Source: Candidatus Woesearchaeota archaeon
Lineage (GTDB): Archaea; Nanobdellota; Nanobdellia; Woesearchaeales; ARS49
DNA: 55,193 nucleotides
Direction of reading: 5' to 3'
NCBI GenBank assembly: GCA_019323015.1
Contig: JAHWHY010000010.1
Location: forward strand, 1 to 55,193
Part shown: in pieces, positions 7,694 to 16,356 of the stretch
Layout: each line of letters starts with the position of its first letter
How positions within the stretch are numbered: position 1 is the stretch's first letter
The notes under the pieces: generated by a model
Seen by the model: the letters and a program-made list of their open reading frames with translations, nothing else
Told to the model about the DNA's origin: nothing
Databases searched by the model: none
Translations under genes and position numbers: made by a program

Positions 7694-7741
7694 AAATTTC
7701 TTTTCACAAGATATTTATACTCGCTTGTTTTTATCCTTGGT

Positions 7742-7972
7742 ATGGATTTAGAAAATATGTTATTGGGTGCAGCGGTTATAGAAGGCGCGTGGTATTTTAT
7801 AAAATTTAATTCAGTTATGGGTCCGGATTTTCCAGATCATCCGGATCCAGGAACAGATAACTACAAGAAATTTAACAGATTGGTGCTTTTACCAGCGCCA
7901 TTAGATGTACTTTCTCTTGGTTACGAGATAGCAAAATATTATCTTAAAAAAGAGAATACGGTTACAGATTAA
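7742..7972 (+). CDS. Hypothetical small protein (76 aa)
   Basis: 76-aa protein starting MDLENMLLGAAVIEGAW, with weakly hydrophobic N-terminal helix and a second amphipathic segment (LVLLPAPLDVLSLGYEIAKYYL). Longer upstream starts would run through the tRNA-Phe gene, so ATG 7742 is chosen. A TATA-like ATTTATAC lies about 25 nt before it, giving a leaderless start. I do not recognise the family; it may be peripheral to the membrane. Confidence 0.55.
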   Translation: MDLENMLLGAAVIEGAWYFIKFNSVMGPDFPDHPDPGTDNYKKFNRLVLLPAPLDVLSLGYEIAKYYLKKENTVTD

Positions 7973-8004
7973 TCTATTTTTTTGGCAGATTATTTTTTAG
8001 AATT

Positions 8005-10161
8005 CTACCCCCCAATAACTCCTGTCACATCTACTATTCTTGATGCTATCATGTTGAATATCAACATCACTACTGCTGCAATCAAGCAATACAGTACAGT
8101 ACTTCTTATCAAATTATGTCCTAAAGCATTCTTCTCCCCTAATTTATCTGCACCATTTTCTATTCCATTGGATAATTGTGTCAAAAGATAAACTATTTGG
8201 AACACATAGATTCCGATTACTGCCTGGAAATAATACGTTGGGATGCCATCCCCGAATAAAGAAGCTATGTCTGTTATCTTTCCTCCTATCTCTGATGACC
8301 CTAAGTTCTGGATATTTCCAGATAAAGCACCTAAAATATAAGTTATCATTGATGTTATTCCTATCACAACCCCAGAAATAGCAGGTGTCAAGAAATGTAT
8401 TTGTGATTTCATGTCAGATATGACATCTGCCATTAAGTCTTTTAGTCTTTCATTTACTTTGTGTATCTCTTTGATATAACGAGATATGTTCATCAACGCT
8501 TGTGCAGCTATTATTGGTCCTTTTCTTATGCTTTGTATCAATACCTGCATAGAGCTCTGTATGATATTTGATGGAAAATACACTAGTGCTCCTGTTTTTG
8601 GGTTGAATATTGCTTCTTTGACACTCATTCCTAGCTTTGCTATGTTGTCAGACACGAGTTTAAAGAAGTTTCCGCTTGTTGTGTCTCCCATTACATTTGC
8701 TACTTTCTGGAATGCTATTTCCGCAGGAAGCCCGTCCCCTAGTCTATTTCCTAATTGGAATAATGCAGATGCAAATTCATCTTCTAGTTTTTTAGTCTGC
8801 TCTCTTATTTTGATTATGTTTTTGCTCCGCAGTCTATAGTACAAGCCAATGCTGAATGCTAGTGCTAGTGGAAAGCATAAGCTTAGCAGGGCTGCTCCTA
8901 ATCCAAATGGCCCTATTATTTTTCCAGGAATTGTGTTACTCTCTCTATATTCCAGTAGTTTTATTCCAAAAGGTAAATTAATGTCAAATCCTGGTGAAGG
9001 GTTTAGTGTATGCAATACCAGTGGTGTTAAGGCTATTAATGCAAAGAATGCTCCTATGATAATACATATGAATATTGGTTGTATCTGCAGCTCAAAACCG
9101 CCGATATTCAAAATTATGTTTTTATATTTCTTTAGTTCAGGATTTATTTCAGAGATGTCTGTATCTCCATAGCCTGTTGGCCTTTTAGACAGTATGCTTT
9201 TTCCTAGATAATAAACAACAACAGGCAGTATAACATTATACAGTGTTGCTATGTGCCACCATTTTACATTTTCCATGAAACTTACAATCAAAGGCAATAT
9301 TACTAATCCTAATATTGGTAAGATTACGCCCATCATGTGCAGCATTGTGATTGGTGATTTCAAATTCTGTGCATAGTGAAGCATTTTTTCATATGTTTCT
9401 GTTAAAATTACATCTAAAGACTTATCAAGCATCGCAAGTCTTCTTTCATCTGATGTTTCATAGAGTGAGCTCTCTACTAAGTGGAATGCTTCTACAAATT
9501 CATTGTTCCATTTTTTCCAGGTTTCTAGATATGCATCTAGTGATGCTTTTACAGATTCGTATTTTCCTGCTTCTACATCCCATATGACTTTTTTTAAGTC
9601 AAGTGATAATGGTGGAGAAAGGTGGTCTGACGCAAATTCTATTGCATTCTCTAGGTTGGATGTGTGCCTCATGAAGGTAACAACGTAAAAAATACATAAT
9701 ACCATTTGGTTGCTTGCTTTCATCCGCCAATTGTTTGCTAAGAAATCTGGCATTCTGTTCAATACTACAATTAATGCTAAGCCAAATAACAGAAAAATCA
9801 GTACAAAGAAAAGTGATCCTATAAGTAAACTGAATGCTGCGCCTAGTAACATTATTGCGATAGGCAGTAAATATGCAAGTGCCTGCACTCCTGTTGGTGT
9901 TATGCTTAGATGGCATATTTCTATTGATTCCTGCATTGTTGCTGCTTTTTCTGGTTTTACTTTTATTTTTAGTATTTTTTCGCAGAAATTACATGCTTTT
10001 TCATATAAGGTCAATGTTTTTGGCATTGCTTCTTTCTTGAACTCTTTGTATTCTCTTGTGAATGTTCTTTCAGATGGCCCTAGTTCTTTTAGTTCTAGTT
10101 CTGACTGTAGTTTTTGTTTGTATCTTGCTACTAGGTCCTTTACATCTGTTTGATTTGCCAT
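8005..10161 (-). CDS. Type II/IV secretion platform protein, ArlJ/TadC-like
   Basis: 718-aa membrane protein with two T2SSF-type domains, each a cytoplasmic helical bundle followed by membrane helices. The first has hydrophobic segments around 110-155 and 275-325. The second (about 355-715) has helices at roughly 360-380 and 420-440 and several near the C-terminus. This two-domain layout is that of the archaeal archaellum/pilus platform ArlJ or TadC family, which anchors the secretion ATPase at the membrane. It follows the ATPase gene with a 1-nt gap, so the two are translationally coupled. No prepilin peptidase is visible nearby. Whether the machine makes an archaellum, a pilus or exports proteins cannot be told from sequence alone. 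Confidence 0.85.
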   Translation of the reverse strand: MANQTDVKDLVARYKQKLQSELELKELGPSERTFTREYKEFKKEAMPKTLTLYEKACNFCEKILKIKVKPEKAATMQESIEICHLSITPTGVQALAYLLPIAIMLLGAAFSLLIGSLFFVLIFLLFGLALIVVLNRMPDFLANNWRMKASNQMVLCIFYVVTFMRHTSNLENAIEFASDHLSPPLSLDLKKVIWDVEAGKYESVKASLDAYLETWKKWNNEFVEAFHLVESSLYETSDERRLAMLDKSLDVILTETYEKMLHYAQNLKSPITMLHMMGVILPILGLVILPLIVSFMENVKWWHIATLYNVILPVVVYYLGKSILSKRPTGYGDTDISEINPELKKYKNIILNIGGFELQIQPIFICIIIGAFFALIALTPLVLHTLNPSPGFDINLPFGIKLLEYRESNTIPGKIIGPFGLGAALLSLCFPLALAFSIGLYYRLRSKNIIKIREQTKKLEDEFASALFQLGNRLGDGLPAEIAFQKVANVMGDTTSGNFFKLVSDNIAKLGMSVKEAIFNPKTGALVYFPSNIIQSSMQVLIQSIRKGPIIAAQALMNISRYIKEIHKVNERLKDLMADVISDMKSQIHFLTPAISGVVIGITSMITYILGALSGNIQNLGSSEIGGKITDIASLFGDGIPTYYFQAVIGIYVFQIVYLLTQLSNGIENGADKLGEKNALGHNLIRSTVLYCLIAAVVMLIFNMIASRIVDVTGVIGG

Positions 10162-10162
10162 C

Positions 10163-12424
10163 TTAGAACTTCATTTTTTTGATGTGTCTTTTTAGCCATT
10201 CATTCCACCTGAAGAGTATCTGCTTGCTGTCCAGGCTTCCTACCTCTTGTTTTACTTCGTCTGATATTCTGTGGAATTGGTCATTTGCTAGCACTGCAAA
10301 GTCTGCCTCTAGTATTCCATCATTTTTTGCTTTGTCAGCTGCCTCTACCATTGCTTGTTTTATTTTTGCTCTTAGTTCTATGTTGTCCCATACTGCATCC
10401 CAGTTTCCTGCCCATTCTCTTACATTTCCTGCAATTGATTTTATTACTTCAGAATCTCCGTTAAGAAGGTCTCTTGTTGCGATTAGCTTGTCTGTTGGCG
10501 CGTCATATTTCAATAAGTCAACAAATCCTCCCTCGCGAAGCGGGTCTTCTTCCCAGTGTTTTCTTACTTCTGTTATCTGTGTTATTCTTCTCATCCTGTG
10601 CAAGCCGTCAGGGCTTCGAACTGGATTTGCAACGCATATAACATCTGTTGCTTTGAAGCTTGTTCTTGGAACCTGCAGGTCATTCACTACTCTGTCAAAT
10701 ACTCCGTATGGTGAATCGCCATGGATTGTTCCTGCAACTACATTTGCCAGGGCGCCTACTCTCATTGCTTCGTATAGTGCTTTTGCTTCTGTGCTTCTTA
10801 CCTCTCCGACTATTAGGCTGGAGTCTCCTAGACGAAGTGTTGTTCTGATTCCTTCGTCTGCGCTAACTTCTGTTGTTCCTCTTGTCATTGCACTTGCTAC
10901 TTTCATTGATTGGATGTTATAATTAAGATCACGTAGAGCCTTAACAGGCAATTCCAAAGTATCTTCTATTGTGATTATTCTTCCTTTTCTCATTATCTCT
11001 ACCATCACTGATCCTAGGAAGGATGTTTTTCCTGCGCTTCTTGTTCCTGCTACAAGCATTGTTCTTGCTCCGTCTATCAAGAAGCTCATCACTCCTGCTG
11101 CTTGTGCAGTTATCATTCCTGTTCTGATAAATAAAGGCAGGGTCCAGGGCTTATCACGGTGTCTTCTCAGAGCAAATGCAATCCCATGAGGATCCAGTGG
11201 CTCTGTGATGGCCGCGACTCTAGCTCTTGCTCCTGGCAGCACTAGTTCTGTGTCTAGTATTGGATTTGCTTCATCCAATGGTCTGCCAGAGATCATTCTG
11301 AGCTTAGACGCCCAGGACTCTGCTTCTGTGGGGGTTGGAATTATGTTTGTGTAGCAGTCGCCGTATTCTCCGTGGTTGATGAATATCGGTGTTCTGCCCA
11401 TTGGGCTGTTGATTGTGATGTCTTGCACTTTTTGATCTTGCAGCAGGACCTCTATTAATCCAAAGCCTACTGTGTATCTTACCAGCATTCTTGTGAGTTC
11501 TTCTCTGTCTTTTTTTCTTAGTGTGTAGTTTCTGTATCCTGAGAGTTCTTCCAGCAGGTCTGACCCTACGTTGTTGAAGACCTCTCGCATTCTTTCTGGA
11601 TCTACAAATTCACTTCTTTTTGGCTTGTGTTCTGCCATTATTTTTCTTGCAGCATCAAGCAGCTCGTATTTTTCTTCTGTTAGCCTGAATTCTGGAGGGA
11701 TTATGTGGTACAAATTTTGCACAGTGTTTGGCATTGTGAATATTGTTACCTCTGTGCCGTCTACTTCATAAGAATCAATTTCTTCTGCATCTGTTGGGTA
11801 TGAAGACATTAATTTTGTGTACATGAAGTCTGGCTTCACCATTGGTGCAAAAAGTAATCTGTATACCTCTCTGTCCCCTATTTTAAATCCTGCAAGGTGT
11901 GGTGCTGCTAATTGTATTATTTTTGTTTTTTCCAGGCTTGAAATTATGTCGTGCATTAATGCAAAGTATTGCTGCAGACAGTCAACACCTTCTTTAGGTA
12001 TTATTTTTCTCTCTACAAGGCTGTGTTCATGCCGTTGCGTTCTTTTTAGCTGTACATAAGTGCCTATTGGGTCTGATTTTAGGTGCTGGAAAATCAGGTT
12101 CTGCATCGCGATGTATCTTGGGTCTACATATCTCCTGCATTTTGGTGATGCTAATAGTCCTTTTTTGAGTTTGTGTTTGAGTATGTCTTTGTATAATCGT
12201 GCTATTTCAACTAGCATTGCTGTCTGGTCATAGCCGTATTCATAGTCTCTTTTTTGTGTGATGATTATTCTTGTTGCATTGCCTGCTTCTGCAAGTATGT
12301 CAACTACCATGCCCATTGTTTTTGGAGAATCCTCTATTGATGGGAAAAAGGTGCATTCCTCGCAGTTTATCCTGATTGTTATTTCTTCTCCTTCCCTGAC
12401 GATTTCATACTCTCCGCAGGCCAT
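10163..12424 (-). CDS. Type II/IV secretion ATPase, ArlI/GspE-like
   Basis: 753-aa cytoplasmic hexameric secretion ATPase. Walker A is VAGTRSAGKTSF at about 460, an Asp box lies in TIEDTLELP, Walker B is SSLIVGEVRSTEAKALYEAM, and a His box follows in AGTIHGDSPYG. The N-terminal 270 residues include a Cys pair (INCEECTFF) and match the extended archaeal ArlI-type N-domain. About 120 residues follow the ATPase core, making it longer than typical ArlI (about 550 aa). The preceding RHH gene ends 1 nt before the ATG, and its last codons carry an AGGAGG Shine-Dalgarno for this gene. Confidence 0.88.
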   Translation of the reverse strand: MACGEYEIVREGEEITIRINCEECTFFPSIEDSPKTMGMVVDILAEAGNATRIIITQKRDYEYGYDQTAMLVEIARLYKDILKHKLKKGLLASPKCRRYVDPRYIAMQNLIFQHLKSDPIGTYVQLKRTQRHEHSLVERKIIPKEGVDCLQQYFALMHDIISSLEKTKIIQLAAPHLAGFKIGDREVYRLLFAPMVKPDFMYTKLMSSYPTDAEEIDSYEVDGTEVTIFTMPNTVQNLYHIIPPEFRLTEEKYELLDAARKIMAEHKPKRSEFVDPERMREVFNNVGSDLLEELSGYRNYTLRKKDREELTRMLVRYTVGFGLIEVLLQDQKVQDITINSPMGRTPIFINHGEYGDCYTNIIPTPTEAESWASKLRMISGRPLDEANPILDTELVLPGARARVAAITEPLDPHGIAFALRRHRDKPWTLPLFIRTGMITAQAAGVMSFLIDGARTMLVAGTRSAGKTSFLGSVMVEIMRKGRIITIEDTLELPVKALRDLNYNIQSMKVASAMTRGTTEVSADEGIRTTLRLGDSSLIVGEVRSTEAKALYEAMRVGALANVVAGTIHGDSPYGVFDRVVNDLQVPRTSFKATDVICVANPVRSPDGLHRMRRITQITEVRKHWEEDPLREGGFVDLLKYDAPTDKLIATRDLLNGDSEVIKSIAGNVREWAGNWDAVWDNIELRAKIKQAMVEAADKAKNDGILEADFAVLANDQFHRISDEVKQEVGSLDSKQILFRWNEWLKRHIKKMKF

Positions 12425-12425
12425 T

Positions 12426-12572
12426 CTAGTCTTTTTCCTCCTCTTTTAGTTTTTCAAGCGCGATTTCAATTAAGTGAGATTTATTTCTGTATTTTCTTCG
12501 CTCCTTAGAAACCTTTTTTTCAAGCCATTTGATTAGGTCTTCATCTATTGTTGCAGATATTGGTTTTTTCAT
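12426..12572 (-). CDS. Ribbon-helix-helix regulator (48 aa)
   Basis: 48-aa protein MKKPISATIDEDLIKWLEKK... with a short beta strand (ISATID) followed by two helices (DLIKWLEKKVSKERRKYRNKSHLIEIALEKLKEEE). This is the CopG/Arc ribbon-helix-helix fold, which binds DNA as a dimer. It is the first gene of the secretion operon: TAG is separated from the ATPase ATG by 1 nt. It probably autoregulates the operon. The divergent intergenic region 12573-12713 contains AT-rich promoter elements and a candidate inverted repeat AACCA-N8-TGGTT (near 12664), an inferred operator. Confidence 0.75.
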   Translation of the reverse strand: MKKPISATIDEDLIKWLEKKVSKERRKYRNKSHLIEIALEKLKEEEKD

Positions 12573-12713
12573 CTTTTTGCTTGTTAAAAACCTATTATTT
12601 TATATATTTTCTGTTTTTTTTTAATATATAATACATTTTATATGATACTTTATTAGTTTTGTCAACCACTCTCGTATGGTTACACAAGTTTATTATTTGA
12701 GTAGTAATTAAGT
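12573..12713. promoter_or_regulatory. Divergent promoter region of the secretion cluster
   Basis: 141 bp between the RHH gene (left) and the coiled-coil gene (right). It is very AT-rich with several TATA-like tracts on the minus side and a short inverted repeat AACCA...TGGTT near 12664-12681. This is the expected place for RHH binding; no further gene is seen. Confidence 0.4.
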
Positions 12714-13196
12714 ATGAAAATGGCAGATATCCACGCGCCAAAGCCTGGCGCAGCACCAAAAACAGGAATGTTCGGTGCCAAACCAGCAGTTCCAGAGCCA
12801 ATGGCTGGTGGAGCTGGTGATGATGTGACTAAATTAGCTGCCAGGCTAAAGATATCTGAAGAAAGATATAGTGAATTAAGGAAAAAACTGCTTTTGATAG
12901 AGCAGAATATGCTTTCACATCACAAGAAAGCAATGAATGAGATAAAGGTTCTGCATTCAGAGATTACAGATATTAATTCCAAGATTAATGAGATTCAGGA
13001 TAGGATTTTGTTGATTATCAAGGAATTGCGTCTCACTGCAAAAAGAGAGGATATTGATGTTATGAAGAAATATGTTGAATTATGGAATCCTATGCGTTTT
13101 GTTACAAAAGAGCAGGTTGAAAATATTGTTCAAGAAATTCTTGATCAAGGAAATACTGCATCTGTTAAAAGAGAAAAAACACCAAAAGATTTATAA
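12714..13196 (+). CDS. Coiled-coil protein of the secretion cluster
   Basis: 160 aa. Residues 1-40 are low-complexity and rich in Pro/Ala/Gly. Residues 42-105 form a long coiled coil (KLAARLKISEERYSELRKKLLLIEQNM...). The end has a conserved-looking KREDIDVMKKYVELWNPMRFVTKEQVENIV. The position beside the ATPase and platform recalls ArlC/D/E-type accessory proteins of archaella, but I see no clear signature. ATG 12714 and ATG 12720 are both possible. The gene is divergent from the RHH-ATPase-platform operon and 38 bp before the next coiled-coil gene. Confidence 0.65.
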   Translation: MKMADIHAPKPGAAPKTGMFGAKPAVPEPMAGGAGDDVTKLAARLKISEERYSELRKKLLLIEQNMLSHHKKAMNEIKVLHSEITDINSKINEIQDRILLIIKELRLTAKREDIDVMKKYVELWNPMRFVTKEQVENIVQEILDQGNTASVKREKTPKDL

Positions 13197-13234
13197 AACA
13201 AATTACTAATTAAATTTTAAAAAAGAGGTATAAT

Positions 13235-13903
13235 ATGGCATTTATGGATATGTTCAAGGGAAAGAAGAAAGCGCCTCCTTCTCCACCGCCGCCTTATCCT
13301 GGCACTCCTCCTGGGGCTCCGCCTCCAGCATCTCCTGGACTGCCTATTGACCAAGTTCAATCACTTAAGGATAGGGGAATGCCTGATGATCAGATTATTA
13401 ATACTTTGCAGGCGCAGGGTTATGATCCTGTCTCAATTAATAATGCTATTGCGCAGGTAGGTGCAGGCCCTCCTGCAGGTCCTATGGCAGATATTCCTGG
13501 CATGCCTCCTCCAGAGCCAGAGTTGCCTGGTTTTGGGAGAAAGTCTTCTGCTAAGGAAGTTCCTTCTGAGAATGTTGAGGAGATTGCTGAGTCAATTGTT
13601 GAGGAAAAATGGGGCGAGCTTACAAAAGAGCTTGCTAAGTTTACTGAGTGGAAAGACAAGGCAGAGTCTCGTGTTGCAAAGGTTGAGCAGGAATTGCAGG
13701 ATTTAAAAGATGATGTTGAAAATCTTCATAAAGCTATTGTTGCCAAGATTGGGGAGTATGACAAGAACCTTCTTGATGTTGGCACAGAGATAAAGGCCAT
13801 GGAGAAAGTGTTTCAAAAGGTTCTTCCAGAGCTTACTGGCAGTGTTTCTGAGCTTAGCAGGATAACTAAAGGCATTAGGGGAAAAAAGAAATCTGCAGAA
13901 TAA
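13235..13903 (+). CDS. Pro-rich coiled-coil protein of the secretion cluster
   Basis: 222 aa. A Pro-rich N-terminus (residues 12-35) is followed by a UBA-like three-helix motif (IDQVQSLKDRGMPDDQIINTLQAQGYDPVSINNAI, about 37-72), a second Pro-rich linker, then a coiled coil over about 110-215. A Shine-Dalgarno GAGGT precedes the ATG. It probably acts with its 160-aa neighbour as a cytosolic scaffold of the secretion machine (inference). It ends 1 nt from the convergent stop of the membrane triplet. Confidence 0.65.
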   Translation: MAFMDMFKGKKKAPPSPPPPYPGTPPGAPPPASPGLPIDQVQSLKDRGMPDDQIINTLQAQGYDPVSINNAIAQVGAGPPAGPMADIPGMPPPEPELPGFGRKSSAKEVPSENVEEIAESIVEEKWGELTKELAKFTEWKDKAESRVAKVEQELQDLKDDVENLHKAIVAKIGEYDKNLLDVGTEIKAMEKVFQKVLPELTGSVSELSRITKGIRGKKKSAE

Positions 13904-13904
13904 G

Positions 13905-14468
13905 CTAGCTTTTTGCAGCAAGTCGCTGTATTGTAAATAATGCAATTAGTAGTATTAGTACAAGGCCAAGTACTTTTGGGTGGAATAATGTTTCCCAGAA
14001 TCCTGCTTCTTCTGTTCCTGCTCCTTCTGGTGAATATGTTGCATTTTCTCCTGTTGTTAATGGAGTGAATCCTTTTTCTTCTGAAATGACTGTTGATAAT
14101 GAGCCAAGGCCTATTATTAGCACGATTGCCAGAATCCAGTATCCAAAGTCTTTTCCATATTCGCCTGATGTTACTGTTTCTAGTATTGTCTCTTCTTTTA
14201 TGCCAAATGCAACATATGCCATGAATACTAAGAGCATGAATACAAATAATAGCACAAACCATGGTGCCATCATGTTAATTGTTTTTACAACAACTGTGTT
14301 GAACATTGCAAGTACTGCTAGTGCAAATGATATTATGAAGCAGATTCCTTGGTTTTCCTTGAACCAAGAGATTCTTGTCAAGACTACATAGCCTAGCACA
14401 AGCACTAACAAGAAAGGAAAAATTACATCAAACTTCTGCAGTAATCCAATATCTAATGGTGTTGCCAT
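13905..14468 (-). CDS. Five-helix membrane protein, tandem paralogue 3
   Basis: 187 aa with about five membrane helices (roughly 17-34, 42-60, 68-88, 107-127, 166-183). The N-terminus LLQKFDVIFPFLLVLVLGYVVLTRISWF matches the starts of the two upstream proteins, so this is the third copy of a tandem family. A non-membrane stretch (ENATYSPEGAGTEE) lies before the last helix, possibly outside the cell. Gap to copy 2 is 2 nt. Function unknown; it belongs to the secretion block by position. Confidence 0.65.
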   Translation of the reverse strand: MATPLDIGLLQKFDVIFPFLLVLVLGYVVLTRISWFKENQGICFIISFALAVLAMFNTVVVKTINMMAPWFVLLFVFMLLVFMAYVAFGIKEETILETVTSGEYGKDFGYWILAIVLIIGLGSLSTVISEEKGFTPLTTGENATYSPEGAGTEEAGFWETLFHPKVLGLVLILLIALFTIQRLAAKS

Positions 14469-14470
14469 TT

Positions 14471-15070
14471 TTATGGTTTAGGTGGCGGTGGATATTTTTT
14501 GTACAAATAAGGTACCCAAGGCACATAGTCGGGTGATCCTCGTTTAGGTCCACTGTCGTCTTTTTCCCAGGTTACGTATAGGAATATCAAGCCAAATACT
14601 ATGAGCACTATAATCAATGTCTGTACTTCTGGTGATATCCAGCTTAGTATTGGTATCTCTACTAGGTTTGATACAAATATGCCCACCAGGATTAGCCCTG
14701 CAATAATTGCTGCTATTCCAGAGATAGTAGAGTATTCTGGCCACTCTCCCCAGATTAATCCTAGCATGACCATTAGTAAGACAACTGCTACTATCAGCAA
14801 TACTGTTTCTGGTAATGATGCATTCATTATTGCTATCACATCCATTCCAGGGGGGTATGTTCCTAGTATGTGCGGCACTATTGCTGTGAGTGTTATTGCC
14901 AGTGCGATTACTGCATTATATCTTTTTTCTCCAAATAAGCTTATTTTCTGCAGCACTGCAAAGATTATTGTGAATATTAGTACAAAGGGCACTAGCACGT
15001 CTAGTATTCCCCATTGCTGTAAGTAGTAAAATGTGTCTTGAAACATGCCTCCGCCGTATTGGAATAACAT
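14471..15070 (-). CDS. Five-helix membrane protein, tandem paralogue 2
   Basis: 199 aa, about five helices. The start LQQWGILDVLVPFVLIFTIIFAVLQKISLF is clearly related to copy 1. The C-terminus is a cytoplasm- or surface-exposed Pro/Tyr tail (DYVPWVPYLYKKYPPPPKP). It is separated from copy 1 by 12 nt. I do not recognise a named family. Confidence 0.65.
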   Translation of the reverse strand: MLFQYGGGMFQDTFYYLQQWGILDVLVPFVLIFTIIFAVLQKISLFGEKRYNAVIALAITLTAIVPHILGTYPPGMDVIAIMNASLPETVLLIVAVVLLMVMLGLIWGEWPEYSTISGIAAIIAGLILVGIFVSNLVEIPILSWISPEVQTLIIVLIVFGLIFLYVTWEKDDSGPKRGSPDYVPWVPYLYKKYPPPPKP

Positions 15071-15082
15071 TTTTTTACACCT

Positions 15083-15676
15083 CTAGGATTTTCCTTTGCC
15101 TTTTTCTTCTTCTTCTTCTTTGCCCCATTTTGGTGGGTTTACCATTAGCCAAACAAATACTATTATTCCTATTATTAGGATTATTGATGCTACTGCTGCG
15201 CTTGTCCAGAACATGCTTATCCAGTTTAGTATGACTTGCAGCCAGCTTATTCCTGCATCTGTTTTTATTGCAGACAAGAATATTGCCACTATTCCTACAA
15301 ACATCACTATCATGAATACGTATCTCCAAAATCCTTCTAGTGCCACATCTTCATCTTTTTTGAAAAATGTTCCTACAAGCATCAGGAAGAATACAGATAA
15401 TAGCAATAGTATTATTATGTTTGCAGACACTGTTGTTATTGCTTCCACTAGTTTTCCAGATGCTATTACAAGAAATCCTATGACAAATGCGACCATTGCA
15501 TTGAGGTTTTTCTTTGTGTATTTCTTTCCCTCTATCTCTTCTGAGCCGAGAATTTTTGTTTTTTCTAGTATTGCAAATACTATTGTGAAAGTTAGTAAGA
15601 ATGGCAGAACAACGTCATAAATCCCTATTTTCTGCAAAAAACCGATTACATTACCTAATACTGATGCCATATTCAT
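15083..15676 (-). CDS. Five-helix membrane protein, tandem paralogue 1
   Basis: 197 aa, about five helices, starting MNMASVLGNVIGFLQKIGIYDVVLPFLLTF, with a charged GKEEEEEKGKGKS tail. It is the promoter-proximal gene of the triplet. The conserved part is the first helix and the loop after it (ILEKTKILG / VLQKISLFG / VLTRISWFK). The family is probably DPANN-specific and may form the membrane ring or pore partner of the ArlJ-like platform (inference). Confidence 0.65.
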   Translation of the reverse strand: MNMASVLGNVIGFLQKIGIYDVVLPFLLTFTIVFAILEKTKILGSEEIEGKKYTKKNLNAMVAFVIGFLVIASGKLVEAITTVSANIIILLLLSVFFLMLVGTFFKKDEDVALEGFWRYVFMIVMFVGIVAIFLSAIKTDAGISWLQVILNWISMFWTSAAVASIILIIGIIVFVWLMVNPPKWGKEEEEEKGKGKS

Positions 15677-15771
15677 CCCTTTTTTTCTTTACTGAAAAAA
15701 TTCTCTTTAGTATATATAAACTTTTCGCCTAAAGCAAAAGGTTTATATTGTTTCGCTTTATAAATGCCCTT

Positions 15772-16356
15772 ATGATAAATAAAAAATCTTTTGCAGCTAT
15801 GCGCAGGGAGCTTGAGGAATTTGATGAGCTTAGGGAGAATTTGATTAAGACCTCTAGGGATTTGCTTAAGCTTTCCAAGGCCACTATCTACAATATTCAC
15901 AGGCACAAGCTTTCAGATGCTTCTAAACAATTGACAAAGGCCAAGTCAATAATCAAGAAGATGAAGTCTTTGATTAAGAAGAATGCTTTGCTTGCTCAGG
16001 TTGGTGCTTATTCAGAGGCTCTGGAGGAGTATGTTGAGGCTGCTTGTTATTTTGGCTTTATCAGGAAGAATAAGCTGCCTACTGCTAAAGAGCTTGGTGT
16101 TGATACTGTTCTTTATATTCAGGGCGTGTGTGATTTGGTTGGGGAGTTAGTGAGAAAGGCGATTAATTCCAGTATAAAGGGTGATTTCAAGACTGCTCTG
16201 AAGATTCGTGATTTTGTCTCTGATATTTATGGAGAATTAATGATGTTTGATTTCAGGAACAGTCCTGTTAGAAGAAAGTTTGATTCTATCAAGTATGGCT
16301 TGGACAAGCTTGAGAACTTGATTCTTGAGCTTAAGTTAAAGAAGAAGATAAAATGA
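15772..16356 (+). CDS. Translin family protein
   Basis: 194-aa all-helical protein of the translin family, which in other organisms assembles into octameric nucleic-acid-binding shells. Typical features are the N-terminal REELEEFDELRENLIKTSRDLLKLSK helix, the central EALEEYVEAACYFGFI and the C-terminal GELMMFDFRNSPVRRKFDSIKYGLDKLENL helices. ATG 15772 is chosen over an upstream TTG because a TATA box (TTTATATT, 15742-15749) lies 22 nt before it. It overlaps the next gene by 4 nt (ATGA). Confidence 0.85.
   Translation: MINKKSFAAMRRELEEFDELRENLIKTSRDLLKLSKATIYNIHRHKLSDASKQLTKAKSIIKKMKSLIKKNALLAQVGAYSEALEEYVEAACYFGFIRKNKLPTAKELGVDTVLYIQGVCDLVGELVRKAINSSIKGDFKTALKIRDFVSDIYGELMMFDFRNSPVRRKFDSIKYGLDKLENLILELKLKKKIK

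Noticed and set aside
7595..7741. N-terminal extension of the 76-aa protein through tRNA-Phe
   Set aside because: It would be coded by tRNA exons and introns; the ATG at 7742 has a TATA box at the right distance.
8005..12424. True archaellum operon
   Set aside because: Only the ATPase and platform are present; ArlB/F/G/H-type genes and archaellins were not seen, so I call it archaellum/type IV pilus-like only.
12595..12801. 68-aa minus-strand reading frame
   Set aside because: It overlaps the start of the coiled-coil gene antisense, is AT-driven and has no motif or ribosome site.
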